Notes under the pieces: model-generated
Told to the model about the DNA's origin: nothing
Database searches by the model: none
What the model saw: the letters and a program-made list of their open reading frames with translations, nothing else
Part shown: positions 63,104-64,000 of the stretch, piece by piece
How positions within the stretch are numbered: position 1 is the stretch's first letter
Layout of the letters: each line of letters opens with the position of its first letter
Program-made: the position numbers and the translations under genes
DNA from: Candidatus Methylophosphatis haderslevensis
GTDB lineage: Bacteria > Pseudomonadota > Gammaproteobacteria > Burkholderiales > Rhodocyclaceae
Assembly (NCBI GenBank): GCA_016711925.1
Contig: JADJSA010000017.1
Coordinates: forward strand, 124,001-188,000
Reading direction: 5' to 3'
DNA: 64,000 nt

Positions 63104-64000
63104 ATGAAGCAATTGGGAAGAGTTCGACGCTTGTATTACCGTGATGGTCTGTCGTTATCGGAGATAGAGAGACGTACGGGCCTCACGCGCAAGACTGTGA
63201 GGGGCTGGCTGAAGGCGGCGGAAGGGACGGAACCGGTGTATCGACGGCGCCCCGCCGAGGACACCAAGATTGCGCCCTTCGCGGAGCATCTGACCAAAGC
63301 CCTGGAGATTGATGGGCGCCGCCCCAAGCGCGACCGGCGCACCGCGCTGAAACTGTTTCGCGAGATTCAGACTGCCGGCTTTGACGGCGACTACTGCCGG
63401 GTCACCGAGTTTGTTCGGCGCTGGCGCGAGGCCGGTGGGCAGGCGCTGGCCAAAGCCTATGTTCCGCTGAGATTCGAACTGGGCGAAGCGTTTCAGTTCG
63501 ACTGGAGCGAAGAACGGCTGGTAATCGGCGGCGTCTGGCGCAAGATTCTGGCCTCTCACCTGAAACTCTGTGCCAGCCGGGCTTTCGTCGTACAGGCGTA
63601 CCCGACGCAGAGCCATGAGATGCTGTTCGATGCGCATACGCGGGCCTTCACCACGCTGGGCGGCATACCGCGTCGTGGCATCTACGACAACATGAAGACC
63701 GCCGTCGACAAGGTCAAGAAGGGCAAGGGGCGAATCGTCAATACGCGCTTTGCCGCCATGGCCTCGCACTACCTGTTCGATGCCGACTTCTGCAATGTTG
63801 CCAGCGGATGGGAGAAAGGCGTCGTCGAGAAGAACGTGCAGGACAGCCGGCGGCGTATTTGGCAGGAGGCTGCTCAGGAACGATTTGGCTGCTTTGCCGA
63901 ACTCAATGTCTGGCTGCTGGCGCGCTGTCGGGCACTGTGGCAGGAACTGCGCCACACGGAGTACGAGAACCTGAGCATTGCCGAAATGCTCGAACACGAA
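62989..64000 (+). mobile_element. IS21-family insertion sequence, left part
   Basis: The left end is placed at TGTTGACGCGCGAGCG, a TG-starting terminus. Two direct copies of TACCCAG (63009-63015 and 63043-63049, in GAAAGTACCCAG and GAAAATTACCCAG) lie just inside, like the multiple transposase-binding repeats of IS21 ends. istA follows. The element runs beyond the window, so istB, the right end and the target duplication cannot be seen. The exact left boundary is inferred. Confidence 0.8.
63104..64000 (+). CDS. istA: IS21-family transposase IstA (3' end outside window)
   Basis: The first 299 codons are open to the window end. MKQLGRVRRLYYRDGLSLSEI begins an N-terminal helix-turn-helix (SLSEIERRTGLTRKTVRGWL). 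The DDE catalytic core shows FQFDWSEE (Asp133), GIYDNMKTAVDKV (Asp195) and GWEKGVVEKNVQDSRR (Glu237 or Glu242), as expected for IstA. AAAGGAG lies 9 nt before this ATG; an in-frame ATG three codons earlier is too close to it. No disruption is seen in the visible part, so it may be active. Confidence 0.92.
   Translation, partial: MKQLGRVRRLYYRDGLSLSEIERRTGLTRKTVRGWLKAAEGTEPVYRRRPAEDTKIAPFAEHLTKALEIDGRRPKRDRRTALKLFREIQTAGFDGDYCRVTEFVRRWREAGGQALAKAYVPLRFELGEAFQFDWSEERLVIGGVWRKILASHLKLCASRAFVVQAYPTQSHEMLFDAHTRAFTTLGGIPRRGIYDNMKTAVDKVKKGKGRIVNTRFAAMASHYLFDADFCNVASGWEKGVVEKNVQDSRRRIWQEAAQERFGCFAELNVWLLARCRALWQELRHTEYENLSIAEMLEHE

Noticed and set aside
62809..63105. Minus-strand 98-codon frame across the IS21 left end.
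   Set aside because: It crosses the presumed IS boundary and the IstA-binding repeats, and has no motif; likely chance.

Overview
The window is a piece of GC-rich chromosome (about 65% G+C by eye), most likely from a betaproteobacterium. The evidence is the block rpsG-rpsL-rpoC-rpoB-rplL-rplJ-rplA-rplK-nusG-secE-tRNA(Trp)-tuf-tRNA(Thr/Gly/Tyr) on the minus strand and the block ybgC-tolQRAB-pal-cpoB-queE-queC-tRNA(Lys) on the plus strand. Both arrangements are typical of that class. A Rhodocyclales-like or related environmental host is only a guess.

Layout. 1-14.7 kb (minus): transcription and translation core, ending in four tRNAs and tuf, with sigma70-like promoters visible before rpsL and before tRNA-Tyr. 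14.9-24.8 kb (minus): one tightly overlapping operon for a type II secretion/type IV pilus-like machine (GspG, GspF, GspE, PilM/N/O-like proteins, a GspC/PilP-like protein, a secretin lipoprotein with a C-terminal cohesin-like domain, and three more pseudopilins). 25.3-26.9 kb (plus): flavocytochrome c sulfide dehydrogenase (fccA-fccB). 27.1-32.6 kb: an OmpR-type regulator, mscL, a LysM-FecR-fibronectin-like envelope protein and a CHASE2 histidine kinase, which look like one envelope signalling module. 32.6-36.7 kb: two exporters (EamA, MFS) and a chemoreceptor. 36.7-43 kb: a flexible stretch with small hypothetical genes, a MORN-repeat lipoprotein, an alpha/beta hydrolase, VOC and cupin proteins, a low-GC pair of genes (one DUF4254-like) and several GC-rich dispersed repeats. 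43-51.5 kb: a HerA-like ATPase, then yebC, ruvC, ruvA and ruvB interleaved with a UbiA-type prenyltransferase, a HAD phosphatase, a DUF4442 protein and an AI-2E-type permease. 51.6-55.7 kb: a frameshifted methylmalonyl-CoA decarboxylase-like gene, an ABM monooxygenase, a cytochrome c lipoprotein and a DUF2330/RnfD-like pair. 55.7-62.4 kb: Tol-Pal envelope system and queuosine-precursor genes. 62.5-64 kb: two tRNA-Lys genes, a strong terminator, then the left end and istA gene of an IS21-family element running off the window.

Two genes carry apparent single-base insertions: rplL, which is essential, and scpB, which has two. These most likely reflect sequencing or assembly error, at least for rplL. 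The most interesting accessory content is the cohesin-secretin secretion operon, the CHASE2/FecR/OmpR module, the low-GC DUF4254 pair, and the dispersed repeat family, one copy of which supplies the 3' end of the MORN lipoprotein gene. Amino-acid counts and coordinates follow from the sequence. Family names rest on recognised motifs and gene order; no database search was made.
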